Positions 33,947 through 42,195 of a stretch of DNA of 64,000 bases are shown here, piece by piece; position 1 is the stretch's first letter, and each line of letters begins with the position of its first letter. The translations under genes were made by a program, and so were the position numbers. Where the stretch lies: the NCBI GenBank assembly GCA_038231215.1, contig JBBRLS010000003.1, positions 93,580 to 157,579 on the forward strand, written 5' to 3'. A model generated the notes under the pieces. The model was not told the DNA's origin and did no database searches. It saw only the letters and a program-made list of their open reading frames with translations. This stretch comes from Schlegelella_A sp038231215 (GTDB lineage Bacteria; Pseudomonadota; Gammaproteobacteria; Burkholderiales; Burkholderiaceae_C).

Positions 33947-34945
33947 CTACTCGACGGAGGCGCCGCTGCGCTTGATGATCGGCGTCATCACCGTCAGCTC
34001 GCGGCGCATGAAGCTGCGCAGGTCTTCGGCCGAGCCGCCGACCGGCTCCATGAACTGGCTCGCCAGCTTCTCGCGCACCTCGGGCAGCGCCAGCGCGGCG
34101 TTGATCTCCTGGTTCATGCGCTCGACGATCTCGGTCGGCGTCGAGGCCGGCGCCATCACCGCCATCCAGGCCATGTTCTCGATCTCGGGCAGGCCGGCTT
34201 CTTTCATCGTCGGGATGTCGGGCGTGAGCGCGCTGCGCTTCGCCGTGGAGACGGCAAGCGGGCGAAGCTTGCCGGACTTGACCTGCGGCATCACAGCCAC
34301 CGCCGGCACGCAGGCGAACTGCACGTCGCCTTGCAGCACGGCCAGGATCGCCAGCGGCGACGACGCATAGGGGATGTGAACGGCGAAGGTGTCGGTCTTC
34401 ACCTTGAGCAGCTCGACACCGAGTTGCGAGAGGCTGCCGACGCCTGTCGAGGCGAAGTTGTACTGGCCCGGATGCGCCTTCATCGCCTTCACCAGCTCGC
34501 CGAGCGTGTTGATGCCGGAATCGGTGCGCACCGCGCAGACGTTGGCCTGCGAGCCGCCCATCACGACCGGCCGCAGCTCGGTGAAGGGGTCGTAGCCGAG
34601 CTTCTTGTAGAGCACGGTGTTGTAGACGAGCGGGCCGTTGGTGCTGACGAGAAAGGTGTAGCCGTCGCCGGGCGACTTGGCGACCGCGCCGGTGCCGGTA
34701 TTGCCGCCCGCGCCGGCGCGGTTGTCGACGATCACCGCCTGGCCGAGTTTCGGCGCGATCTTCTCGGCGACGATGCGCGCGAACACGTCGGGCGACGAGC
34801 CCGCCGCATAGGGAATGACGATGCGGATCGCCCGGTTCGGCCAGGGGCCGCCTTGCGCCAGCGCGGCACCGGCAAGGCAGGCGAGCGTGAATGCCATCGC
34901 GCAACGAAGCGCGACGAGCGATGCGAGAACGCGGGAAAGTCTCAT
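33947..34945 (-). CDS. Bug/TctC-type tripartite tricarboxylate transporter substrate-binding protein
   Basis: 332 residues. A signal peptide (AMAFTLACLAGAALAQG) leads to the Bug fold: WPNRAIRIVIPYAAGSSPDVFAR, VIVDNRAGAGGNTGTGAVAKSPGDGYT and the conserved DGVRFR-like end. These periplasmic receptors bind carboxylates for TctAB or serve as sensors; most betaproteobacterial genomes carry many orphan copies, and no tctAB is nearby. The ATG overlaps the TGA of the chorismate mutase gene by 4 bases. Confidence 0.9.
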   Translation of the reverse strand: MRLSRVLASLVALRCAMAFTLACLAGAALAQGGPWPNRAIRIVIPYAAGSSPDVFARIVAEKIAPKLGQAVIVDNRAGAGGNTGTGAVAKSPGDGYTFLVSTNGPLVYNTVLYKKLGYDPFTELRPVVMGGSQANVCAVRTDSGINTLGELVKAMKAHPGQYNFASTGVGSLSQLGVELLKVKTDTFAVHIPYASSPLAILAVLQGDVQFACVPAVAVMPQVKSGKLRPLAVSTAKRSALTPDIPTMKEAGLPEIENMAWMAVMAPASTPTEIVERMNQEINAALALPEVREKLASQFMEPVGGSAEDLRSFMRRELTVMTPIIKRSGASVE

Positions 34946-35319
34946 GTCGGAATCGGCTCGGTTTCTGCAAAGAAGCGCTCTTCGCCAGCGATGAAGCCGG
35001 CAACGAGCACCCGATAGGAGGCCTCGACGACGTCGGGCAAGGAAGGAAACTCGGCCGCGTACGCTTCGGCAAGCGATCGCGCGCGCGCGAACACGGCGGC
35101 CTGGCGCTCGGGAGCGGCGACCTGGAAGGCGTCGCGCTTGAAGCGCGTCGCGTCGCGCACGCAGAGCGCACGCTCGGCGAGCAAGGCGACGATCTGCGCG
35201 TCGAACGCGTCGATCCTTTTTCGCAGAGCGCCCAGGGTCGCGGCCTGTGGCCGGTAGTCCGGATCGCGAAAGCGGCGCACCGGTGCAATGTCGACGCGAG
35301 GTTCCTCGGAGGCGGGCAT
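34942..35319 (-). CDS. AroQ-type chorismate mutase domain protein
   Basis: 125 residues. LGALRKRIDAFDAQIVALLAERALCVRDATRFK followed by PERQAAVFARARSLAE is the three-helix chorismate mutase fold with the two key arginines. It has no signal peptide, so it is cytoplasmic. PchB-like isochorismate-pyruvate lyases share the fold; I cannot separate the two by eye. A 28-residue N-terminal extension is present. It lies 9 bases after the PIN toxin and is coupled to the Bug receptor by a 4-base overlap. Confidence 0.8.
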   Translation of the reverse strand: MPASEEPRVDIAPVRRFRDPDYRPQAATLGALRKRIDAFDAQIVALLAERALCVRDATRFKRDAFQVAAPERQAAVFARARSLAEAYAAEFPSLPDVVEASYRVLVAGFIAGEERFFAETEPIPT

Positions 35320-35328
35320 GACGGGCGA

Positions 35329-35757
35329 TCAAACGCCGAGCAACTCGAAGCGCAGGCCGGCGAATCTGCCGAAGTCGCGATTGAAGGAACCGAGCGCTGC
35401 ACCGTTCTCCATGGCCAGGGCGGCAAGATGAGCGTCGTTCGTCAAGTTGCCGGCCAGGCCTGCGCCGAAGAGCAAGCGCCCCAGCAGGGCCGCATGGTTC
35501 GCACCCGGATGCAAGACCCGCGCCGCCGGATGCGTCAACCAGCTATCCACGACCTGAAGCGCCTGCTCGACCTGGAGCGGTCTGGCAAGGATGCCGGTGC
35601 GCGTCACGAGCCGGATGAAGCCCAGGAGCGCGACCCAACTCAGGCCGACCCCGCCAGTGCCTTCGAACGCCTCGCCCAACCAGCGCACCGCTTCGCCCCG
35701 GTGCGGCGAATCGAGGTTGGCGGCGTAGACCAGAACGTTGGTATCGGGAAGCTTCAC
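35329..35757 (-). CDS. PIN-domain toxin (VapC-like ribonuclease)
   Basis: 142 residues. PDTNVLVYA holds the first acidic residue of the PIN site, the central segment has E31 in the expected helix, and GLAGNLTNDAHLAALAMENGAALGSFNRDF supplies the last acidic residues (NDAHLAA and NRDF). It belongs to the VapC group with the TNDAHLA signature. It should cleave RNA and be held inactive by the RHH protein encoded upstream, with which it overlaps by 4 bases. Confidence 0.85.
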   Translation of the reverse strand: MKLPDTNVLVYAANLDSPHRGEAVRWLGEAFEGTGGVGLSWVALLGFIRLVTRTGILARPLQVEQALQVVDSWLTHPAARVLHPGANHAALLGRLLFGAGLAGNLTNDAHLAALAMENGAALGSFNRDFGRFAGLRFELLGV

Positions 35758-36014
35758 GAGCCGCGGCGCAGCCGGTCCGCCAGAACCTGATCGTCGAGTT
35801 CTGCCGCCAAAGCGGTGGCGCGGGTCAGGTCGATCAATGTCTTGCCCATCGCAAAAGACAACTGACGATAAGGCGTGCGCCGCCGAGCAGGGCGAGCCGA
35901 CAAGCCGTCGCGCAGGGCCTCGTTGAGAACCTGCTTGAACGAAGCGTCGCGCTCGCGCATGGCTTTTTTCAGCAATGCCTGGACATCGGCTTCGAGAGTG
36001 ACAGTGGTTCGCAT
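35754..36014 (-). CDS. Ribbon-helix-helix antitoxin (VapB-like)
   Basis: 86 residues from ATG 36014. MRTTVTLEADVQALLKKAMRE is the RHH DNA-binding strand and first helix; FKQVLNEALRDGL is the second helix. The C-terminal part (DLTRATALAAELDD) should wrap the toxin. Upstream starts at 36020 and TTG 36035 are possible. GCATCA and TGATGC at 36025-36030 and 36045-36050 form an inverted repeat in front of the gene that may be its operator. Confidence 0.78.
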   Translation of the reverse strand: MRTTVTLEADVQALLKKAMRERDASFKQVLNEALRDGLSARPARRRTPYRQLSFAMGKTLIDLTRATALAAELDDQVLADRLRRGS

Positions 36015-36222
36015 TGGCATCAACGCATCAATCAATTGCTGTCATGATGCAATCGTGAGAGACAAAAGTCAATTGGAACCCGGGAAATGCGCGATCGGGC
36101 GACCCGATTGCGGCGTCGGGCACCCGCGGTGCCATTGCCGGTTGCGACATATCATGCGGCGGCGGCCCCAGGCGACTCGATCGCCGCTGCCGACCCACCC
36201 CGAAACCATGCTGGAGAAAGCG

Positions 36223-36741
36223 ATGATCGTTCGTCGATTTGCAATTGGAACCGCCCTCGCTGTCGGCGCCCTCACCCTCGCCGGCTGCGGCATGATGAAC
36301 TCGAGCGCACCGACCGCGCCGACGATGTCGGCACCGGCCGCGCCCGCGGCGCCGACCATGCCGGCGATGCCGGCGATGGCCAAGCCGGCGATGCTCGGCA
36401 ACGCGATGACGGCAACGCTCGCGGCCTCGAACGAAGTTCCGCCCAACGCCAGCTCGGCGACCGGCTCGGCGACGATCAAGCTCGACGGCGACACGCTGAG
36501 CTGGAACATCGCCTATTCGGGCACGACCGGCCCGGTGACCGGCGCCCACTTCCACGGTCCGGCCGTGGCCGGCGCCAATGCCGGCGTCGTCCTTCCCTTT
36601 GCCGGCAGCCTGGCCAGCCCGATCGTCGGCAGCAAGCAACTCACGCCGGCGCAGATCGTCGACCTGAAGTCGGGCAAGTGGTACATCAACCTGCACACCG
36701 CCGCCAACCCGGGCGGCGAGATCCGCGGCCAGGTCCAGTAA
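36223..36741 (+). CDS. CHRD-domain lipoprotein
   Basis: 172 residues. Signal peptide ending LTLAGC, then a Pro/Ala/Met-rich linker (APAAPAAPTMPAMPAM) and a CHRD domain from about residue 60: ATLAASNEVPP, GAHFHGPA, and WYINLHTAANPGGEIRGQV, the usual end. CHRD domains occur in chordin and in many bacterial secreted proteins; their biochemical role is unknown. I chose the ATG at 36223 over 36208 because GGAGAAAGCG lies directly before it. It converges on the acyl-CoA synthetase gene across a palindromic repeat. Confidence 0.85.
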   Translation: MIVRRFAIGTALAVGALTLAGCGMMNSSAPTAPTMSAPAAPAAPTMPAMPAMAKPAMLGNAMTATLAASNEVPPNASSATGSATIKLDGDTLSWNIAYSGTTGPVTGAHFHGPAVAGANAGVVLPFAGSLASPIVGSKQLTPAQIVDLKSGKWYINLHTAANPGGEIRGQVQ

Positions 36742-36754
36742 GTCGCGGTCCGCT

Positions 36755-36815
36755 GTCACCCTGAGCAACGCGAAGGGTCTCGGACGACGAGATCCTTCAC
36801 TGCGTTCGGGATGAC
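36755..36815. repeat. Dispersed palindromic repeat, copy 2
   Basis: The left arm GTCACCCTGAGCAACGCGAAGG and right arm CCTTCACTGCGTTCGGGATGAC are imperfect complements around about 17 bases. It fills the gap between two converging genes, and its right arm encodes the last six codons of the acyl-CoA synthetase. Confidence 0.8.
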
Positions 36816-38518
36816 AGAGGCGGGCGCCCTCGCTCTTGCAGGGCCGGCGATGCCCTCGCCCTTTCTTCCTCTTGCAGCCGCAGCACTCGGCGCTGCACCT
36901 TGCCGGTGGTCGTCATCGGCAAGACATCGATGAACTCGATCTCCTTCGGATACTCGTAGGGCGCGAGCTTGCCCCGCACGTGCGCCTGCAGCTCGTGCTC
37001 GAGCTCGCGCGAAGGCGAATGTCCGGGCGCGAGCACGACATAGGCCTTGACCAGTGCGCCGCGCTCGGCGTCGGGCTTGGGAACCACCGCCGCGTTGGCA
37101 ACGGCCGGGTGCTTGACGAGGCAGTTCTCGATCTCGCTCGGCCCGATGCGATAGCCGGCCGCCTTGAACACGTCGTCGCTGCGGCCCTGGTACCAGAGGT
37201 AGCCGGCCTCGTCCATGACCGCACTGTCGCCGGTGCGGCACCAACTGTCGTCGGCGTCGCCGGTGAACTTGGCGCGCGTCGCGTCGTCGCGCTTCCAGTA
37301 GCCGAGAAAGAACACCGGGTCGAGGTGGCCATGCACGTCGCGACGATGCAGGGCGACGTCGCCCGGCGCGCCGCGCACGCACTCGACGCCGGCGTCGTCG
37401 ATGACTGCCACGCGATGGCCGGGATAGGGGCGCCCCATGCTGCCGGCGCGTGCCGGCCAGAGCGGCGCGCAGTTGCCGACGATGTAGTTGATCTCGGTCT
37501 GGCCGAACATCTCGTTCGGCACGACGCCGAGCCGGTCGCGGCACCAGGCGAAGACGGCGTCACCGACCGCCTCGCCGGCGCTCATGATGGCGCGCAGATG
37601 AAGCTCGAAGCGGGCGCGTGGCTCGGGCACCGCTTTCATCATCGCCTTCAGCGCCGTCGGAAAGAGAAAGGTGTGCGTGACGCGGTGACGCGCCATCAGG
37701 CCGAACGCGGTCTCGGGCGAAAAGCGGCCCTGGTAGGCGACGATCTCGCGGCCGAAGTAGAGCGTCGGCAGCAAGGCGTCCATGAGCCCGCCGGTCCAGG
37801 CCCAGTCGGCCGGCGACCAGAAGACCGCATCGTCCTGCGGAAACCAGTTCTGGCTGCAGACGAACCCCGGCAGGTTGCCGATCAACCCCCGATGCGCGAT
37901 CAGAGCGCCCTTCGGCGGCCCGGTCGTGCCGCTCGTGTAGATGAGCACGGCCGGATCGTCGGCGTGCGTCGCGACCGGCTCGATCGCGGGACCGGCACCG
38001 GCGACGAGCGCGCTCAGGTCGAAGTCGCCGCGACCTTCGGCCGCACCGACGGCGACGACCGTGGCGAGCCCGGCGCAGAGCGGCCGCGCTTCGAGCACGT
38101 TGGCGATGCCGCTCTCGTCGACGAGAGCGAGCCGGGCGCCGCTGTCGTTGATGCGGTATTCGAGCGCGTCGGGGCCGAACAGCATCGACAGCGGCATCGC
38201 CACCGCGCCGAGCCGGTACAACGCGATGTGCGCGACCGCCGTCTCGAAGCGCTGCGGCATGACGATGGCGACGCGGTCGCCGCGCTCCACGCCGAGCGTG
38301 CGCAACGCGGCGGCGAGCCGGTCGGCGGCGACATCGATCTCGCCATACGTGTAGTCGCGACGCGAGCCGTCTTCGCGCTCGTACCGGATCGCCACCGCCT
38401 GCGGCGTCGCGCGCGCCCAGCGCGTGCAGCAGACCTCGGCGATGTTGAAGCGCTCGGGCACCTGCCAGCGAAAGCCGGCATGCAGCTCGGCGTAGCGGTC
38501 GGTGACCGCTTCAGCCAT
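36797..38518 (-). CDS. AMP-forming acyl-CoA synthetase (medium-chain type)
   Basis: 573 residues. P-loop YTSGTTGPPKG, the adenylation motif MFGQTEINYIVGN, hinge GYLWYQGRSDDVFKAAGYRIGP and the catalytic lysine in TTTGKVQRR. It activates a carboxylic acid, probably medium-chain or aromatic, to its CoA ester. The C-terminus LSSRTQ is encoded by the palindromic repeat at 36755-36815; without the repeat the protein would end differently. It overlaps the GNAT gene by 8 bases. Confidence 0.9.
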   Translation of the reverse strand: MAEAVTDRYAELHAGFRWQVPERFNIAEVCCTRWARATPQAVAIRYEREDGSRRDYTYGEIDVAADRLAAALRTLGVERGDRVAIVMPQRFETAVAHIALYRLGAVAMPLSMLFGPDALEYRINDSGARLALVDESGIANVLEARPLCAGLATVVAVGAAEGRGDFDLSALVAGAGPAIEPVATHADDPAVLIYTSGTTGPPKGALIAHRGLIGNLPGFVCSQNWFPQDDAVFWSPADWAWTGGLMDALLPTLYFGREIVAYQGRFSPETAFGLMARHRVTHTFLFPTALKAMMKAVPEPRARFELHLRAIMSAGEAVGDAVFAWCRDRLGVVPNEMFGQTEINYIVGNCAPLWPARAGSMGRPYPGHRVAVIDDAGVECVRGAPGDVALHRRDVHGHLDPVFFLGYWKRDDATRAKFTGDADDSWCRTGDSAVMDEAGYLWYQGRSDDVFKAAGYRIGPSEIENCLVKHPAVANAAVVPKPDAERGALVKAYVVLAPGHSPSRELEHELQAHVRGKLAPYEYPKEIEFIDVLPMTTTGKVQRRVLRLQEEERARASPALQERGRPPLSSRTQ

Positions 38519-39029
38519 CGATCTGCCCGGGAGCGAAGGCAGCGAGCTTGTCGCCGGCGATGCGGCAGATGCGCCAGTCGGGCATCACCACCGCACCCAT
38601 GCGCTCGTAGAACCGGATCGCGTCGACGTTCCAGTCGAGCACGCTCCACTCGAAGCGGCCGCAGCCTCGTTCCGCGGCCAGTTGCGCCAGCCGCGTGAGC
38701 AGCGCTTCGCCGATGCCGCAGCCTCGCTCGGCGGGCTCGACGAACAGGTCCTCGAGATAGAGGCCGGGCCGGGCGAGAAAGGTCGAGAAGTTGGTGAAGA
38801 AGAGCGCGAAGGCAACGACGCGCTCGCCGCTGTCGACGACCATCGCTTCGGCCACCGGCCTCTCGCCGAAGAGGTGCGGGCCAAGCGTCTCGGGCGTGAC
38901 CTGCAGAAGGTGGGTGAGCTTCTCGAACTCGGCGAGCTGGCCGATCAGGCCGACGATCGCCGCGAGGTCGCGCGGCTCGGCCGCGCGGATCGCGAAGCTC
39001 GGGGTTTCAGCGGGTGAAGCGGGCGGCAT
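38511..39029 (-). CDS. GNAT family N-acetyltransferase
   Basis: 172 residues. LYLEDLFVEPAERGCGIGEALLTRLAQLA holds the acetyl-CoA pyrophosphate-binding motif (here RGCGIG), and WSVLDWNVDAIRFYERMGAV is the C-terminal GNAT motif. The pattern resembles the diamine/spermidine acetyltransferase-like subgroup, but the substrate is not deducible. It lies upstream of the acyl-CoA synthetase with an 8-base overlap and its 5' end overlaps the small secreted protein gene by 23 bases. Confidence 0.88.
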   Translation of the reverse strand: MPPASPAETPSFAIRAAEPRDLAAIVGLIGQLAEFEKLTHLLQVTPETLGPHLFGERPVAEAMVVDSGERVVAFALFFTNFSTFLARPGLYLEDLFVEPAERGCGIGEALLTRLAQLAAERGCGRFEWSVLDWNVDAIRFYERMGAVVMPDWRICRIAGDKLAAFAPGQIDG

Positions 39030-39222
39030 CGGCGAATTGTGGCAGCGCGGCCGAGGCTGCCCGCTGCGCCACGACGGTCGGCGCCGTCTGTTGACGCGCC
39101 CTCGCTTCGCGGACCACTTGCGAGTCCGGCGCGGTGGCGGCGATGGCGAACACGCCTTGCAGAAGGACGCCCGTGATGGCGATCGAGAGGGCGGCGGCGA
39201 AGAGGCGGCGGGTCGTGGTCAT
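39007..39222 (-). CDS. Small secreted protein, unknown function
   Basis: 71 residues. A clear signal peptide (MTTTRRLFAAALSIAITGVL) with cleavage near FAIAA, then a short charged mature part. AGGAG lies 8 bases before the ATG, which supports translation. It resembles short hypothetical periplasmic proteins of betaproteobacteria. It overlaps the GNAT start and is divergent from the alpha/beta hydrolase. Confidence 0.6.
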   Translation of the reverse strand: MTTTRRLFAAALSIAITGVLLQGVFAIAATAPDSQVVREARARQQTAPTVVAQRAASAALPQFADAARFTR

Positions 39223-39357
39223 GGCGGGCTCCTGGAGGGGTGCATCGGGAGATGCGTTGTCGATGGAGGGACTGTCCGCTGGCGACCCCCTTTCAGTCCT
39301 TGAGCGCGACTGAATCGTCCTTAAACAACCTGTGCGGACAAGCTCTACAGTTCCGTG

Positions 39358-40308
39358 ATGGATTTCGCATCGACCCATGAGCCGCGCCGCGTCGCGACGA
39401 GCCGCTTCGTCGAAGCGCGCGGCCTGCGCCATCACCTGCTCGAATGGGGCGACCCCGCTTCGGTCACGCCGGATCGGCCGACGCTCGTCATGCTGCACGG
39501 CTGGATGGATGTCGCCGCGTCGTTCCAGTTCGTCGTCGACGCCCTCCCGCAAGATCGCCATGTGCTGGCGCTCGACTGGCGCGGCTTCGGCAGCACCGAC
39601 ACGCCGCAGGCCGACACCTATTTTTTCCACGAGTACCTGGGCGACCTCGAGCGCGTGCTCGATGCGGTGTTCGGCGGCGACCACGCGCCGATCGACCTGC
39701 TCGGGCACAGCATGGGCGGCAACGTCGCGATGCTCTATGCGGGCGTGCGGCCGGCGCGCATCCGTCGCCTCGTCAACCTCGAAGGCTTCGGCATGCCGCG
39801 TTCGAAGCCCGTGCATGCGCCCAAGCGCATCGTCTCGTGGCTCGATACCCTGAAGACGCCCGAGCAATTGCGGCCTTACGACTCGCTCGAGGCGGTCGCG
39901 CAGCGCCTGCAGAAGACCAACCCGCTGCTGCGTGCCGACCGCGCTGCCTGGCTCGCCGGCCATTGGTCGAAGCGCGCCGCGGGCAGCGGCGGCGCACCCG
40001 ATGCCTGGCATCTGCTCGCCGACCCGAACCACAAGCGGCAAAGCCCGCTGCTGGCGCAAGTCGACGACTGGCTCGAATGCTGGAAGCTGATCACCGCGCC
40101 GGTGATGTGGATCGAAGGCGACCGCTCCGACGTCTCGGTCTGGTGGGGCAACCGCTACACCAAGGCCGAGTTCCACGAGCGGCTGAACGTCGTGGCGAGC
40201 GTCGAGCGGCACGTCGTCTCCCCGGCCGGCCACATGCTCCATCACGACCGCCCGGAGGACATCGCCCGGCTGCTCGAGGCGTTCCTGTCAGAATCCCGCC
40301 CTTCCTGA
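39358..40308 (+). CDS. Alpha/beta-fold hydrolase
   Basis: 316 residues. MLHGWMDVAASF forms the oxyanion loop, GHSMGGNVAM the nucleophile elbow with Ser, and SPAGHMLHHDRPEDIA the catalytic His near the C-terminus; an Asp in EGDRSDVSVW is the likely acid. Substrate unknown; the sequence resembles esterase/haloalkane-dehalogenase-like hydrolases found upstream of prfB in related genomes. A GTG three bases earlier is an alternative start. prfB follows after 25 bases. Confidence 0.87.
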   Translation: MDFASTHEPRRVATSRFVEARGLRHHLLEWGDPASVTPDRPTLVMLHGWMDVAASFQFVVDALPQDRHVLALDWRGFGSTDTPQADTYFFHEYLGDLERVLDAVFGGDHAPIDLLGHSMGGNVAMLYAGVRPARIRRLVNLEGFGMPRSKPVHAPKRIVSWLDTLKTPEQLRPYDSLEAVAQRLQKTNPLLRADRAAWLAGHWSKRAAGSGGAPDAWHLLADPNHKRQSPLLAQVDDWLECWKLITAPVMWIEGDRSDVSVWWGNRYTKAEFHERLNVVASVERHVVSPAGHMLHHDRPEDIARLLEAFLSESRPS

Positions 40309-40333
40309 ATCGAGATGCACGCGAGAGCGCACC

Positions 40334-41438
40334 ATGGACGTCGAACACATCAATGACATCGGCAAGCAACTGGCCGACCTGACCCAGCGAACCACGGCTC
40401 TTCGGGGGTATCTTTGACTACGACCGCAAAGCGCTCCGCCTGAACGAGGTCAACGCCGCCCTCGAGAACCCCAAGGTCTGGGACGAGCCGAAGCGAGCGC
40501 AGGAGCTCGGCCGCGAAAAGCGCGCGCTCGAAAACGTCGTCGAGACAGTCGACCACCTGACCACCAACCTCGCCGACAACACCGAGCTTTACGACATGTC
40601 GAAGGCCGACCAGGACTTCGACGGCCTGCTCGCCATCGAGGCCGACGCGGCCAAGCTCGATGCCACCGTCGCCGGGCTCGAGTTCCGGCGCATGTTCCAC
40701 CAGCAAGAGGACCCGCTCAACTGCTTTCTCGACCTGCAGGCCGGCGCAGGCGGCACCGAGGCGCAGGACTGGTGCCAGATGCTGCTGCGCCAGTACCTGA
40801 AGTACTGCGAGAAGAAGGGCTTCAAGACCGAGGTGATGGAAGAAAGCGCGGGCGACGTCGCCGGCATCAAGAGCGCGACGATCAAGGTCGAGGGCGAATA
40901 CGCTTTCGGCCTCTTGCGCACCGAGACCGGTGTCCATCGCCTGGTACGGAAGAGCCCCTTCGACTCTTCGGGTGGCCGGCACACCAGCTTCGCCAGCGTC
41001 TTCGTCTACCCCGAGGTCGACGACTCGATCCAGATCGACATCAACCCTGCCGACGTGCGCACCGACACCTTCCGCGCCTCGGGCGCGGGCGGCCAGCACA
41101 TCAACAAGACCGACTCGGCGGTTCGCCTCACGCACATCCCGACCAACATCGTCGTGCAGTGCCAGAACGACCGCTCGCAGCACCGCAACCGCGACGAGGC
41201 CTGGCAGATGCTGCGTTCGCGCCTGTACGAGCACGAGATGCGCATCCGCATGGCGGCGCAGCAGAAGCTCGAGGACTCGAAGACCGACGTCGGCTGGGGC
41301 CACCAGATCCGCAGCTACGTGCTCGACCAGAGTCGCATCAAGGATCTGCGCACGAACGTCGAGGTGAGCAACACGCAGAAGGTGCTCGACGGCGACCTCG
41401 ATGTCTTCATCGAGGCGAGCCTGAAGCAGGGCGTCTGA
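40334..41438 (+). CDS. prfB: Peptide chain release factor 2 with programmed +1 frameshift
   Basis: A 27-codon first frame starting MDVEHINDIG stops at an in-frame TGA (40415-40417). Skipping one T there continues into the main frame as GACTACGACCGC, giving a normal-length RF2 of about 367 residues. The stop-codon reading motif SPF (KSPFDSSGGRH) and the catalytic GGQ (SGAGGQHINKTDSAVR) are intact. RF2 ends translation at UGA and UAA; the frameshift lets RF2 level tune its own synthesis. It lies downstream of an alpha/beta hydrolase and just upstream of a toxin-antitoxin pair. Confidence 0.97.
40403..40418 (+). promoter_or_regulatory. prfB: prfB programmed frameshift site
   Basis: CGGGGGTATCTTTGAC matches the E. 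coli prfB slippery site in 15 of 16 positions; the internal Shine-Dalgarno-like segment begins with C rather than A. CTT slips forward one base over TGA. Confidence 0.95.
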
Positions 41439-41450
41439 GTTTTTTTGGCC

Positions 41451-41478
41451 GTGACACGCATGCTATGATGCGTGTCAC
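41451..41478 (+). promoter_or_regulatory. Palindromic operator/promoter of the Phd-type antitoxin operon
   Basis: GTGACACGCAT and ATGCGTGTCAC form a perfect 11-base-pair inverted repeat around GCTATG. The -10 hexamer TATGAT (41464-41469) begins within the loop, so a bound dimer would block polymerase. This fits autorepression by the antitoxin or its toxin complex. The T-run at 41440-41446 may also end the prfB transcript. Confidence 0.75.
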
Positions 41479-41497
41479 GGCAGGAGTGGAAGACGCC

Positions 41498-41737
41498 ATG
41501 AAAACGATGAACGTTCGCGAGTTGCGCCAGGGAACCCCCCGGCTCAAGCAGACACTTGCCAAAGAGGGCGAAGTTCTCCTCGTTTCGAACGGCGAGCCGA
41601 TCGCGCGATTGCTTCCCGTCAACGCCAAACCCAGGCCGAAGTTGCCCTCGATGAAGGCATTTCGCGACTCGATGCCGATGATGGACGTGCCGTCCGAAAT
41701 TCTCATTCGCGAGGACCGGGACCGCCGTGGCACGTGA
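41498..41737 (+). CDS. Phd/YefM-type antitoxin
   Basis: 79 residues. MKTMNVRELRQGTPRLKQTLAKEGEVLLVSNGEPIARLLPV is the Phd/YefM fold, with a DNA-binding N-terminus and a strand ending in IARLLPV. The tail (MKAFRDSMPMMDVPSEILIREDRD) would bind the PIN toxin. GGAG sits about 12 bases before the start. The gene overlaps the toxin by 11 bases. Confidence 0.87.
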   Translation: MKTMNVRELRQGTPRLKQTLAKEGEVLLVSNGEPIARLLPVNAKPRPKLPSMKAFRDSMPMMDVPSEILIREDRDRRGT

Positions 41738-42176
41738 TGCGGCGGCAGCGGTCTGCTACGTCGATGCCAGCGCGCTGATCAAGCGCTATCTTCGCGAGAC
41801 GGGGAGCGAAGCCTTCGACGTGTTCTGCGAACGAACCGAGATCGAACGCGTGATCTGCCCGCTCGGCATGACCGAGTTCACGAGCACGTTGCAGCGACGC
41901 CTGCGGCTCGGGAATCTCAATACGCGCCAGGCGGGCCGGGTGCGACAGGCACTCATCGCCGACATCGCTTCCGGCGGGTGGCGCGTGATCGATTTCGAAT
42001 CCGACGTCTTTTCGAAGGCGAACCAGCTCCTTGGCGAGCTCGGCTTGCCTTTGTCGACGCTCGATGCGCTCCACCTCGCATGCGCGCTGCAATACGGAGC
42101 GGTCCATTTCGCCACCGCGGACCGCCAGCTCGCGACGGCGGCCCGCAAAGCAAAGCTCCAAGTCCATACCTTCTGA
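41727..42176 (+). CDS. PIN-domain toxin (VapC-like)
   Basis: 149 residues, GTG start inside the antitoxin gene. YVDASALIKRY holds the first catalytic Asp, TEFTSTL the Glu, and STLDALHLACAL with FATADRQLATAA the last two acids of the PIN site. It is expected to cut RNA. Together with the Phd-type antitoxin it is the second PIN pair in the window; the two toxins belong to different PIN subgroups and have unrelated antitoxins. Confidence 0.87.
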   Translation: MARDAAAAVCYVDASALIKRYLRETGSEAFDVFCERTEIERVICPLGMTEFTSTLQRRLRLGNLNTRQAGRVRQALIADIASGGWRVIDFESDVFSKANQLLGELGLPLSTLDALHLACALQYGAVHFATADRQLATAARKAKLQVHTF

Positions 42177-42195
42177 CCCTACTCAAAAGACTCCC

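Noticed and set aside
39300..39326. TTGAGC...TTAAAC as a promoter of the alpha/beta hydrolase
   Set aside because: The spacing is 15 bases and both hexamers are weak; not enough to call.
40334..40417. Premature TGA in prfB as a pseudogene mark
   Set aside because: It is the conserved programmed frameshift site.
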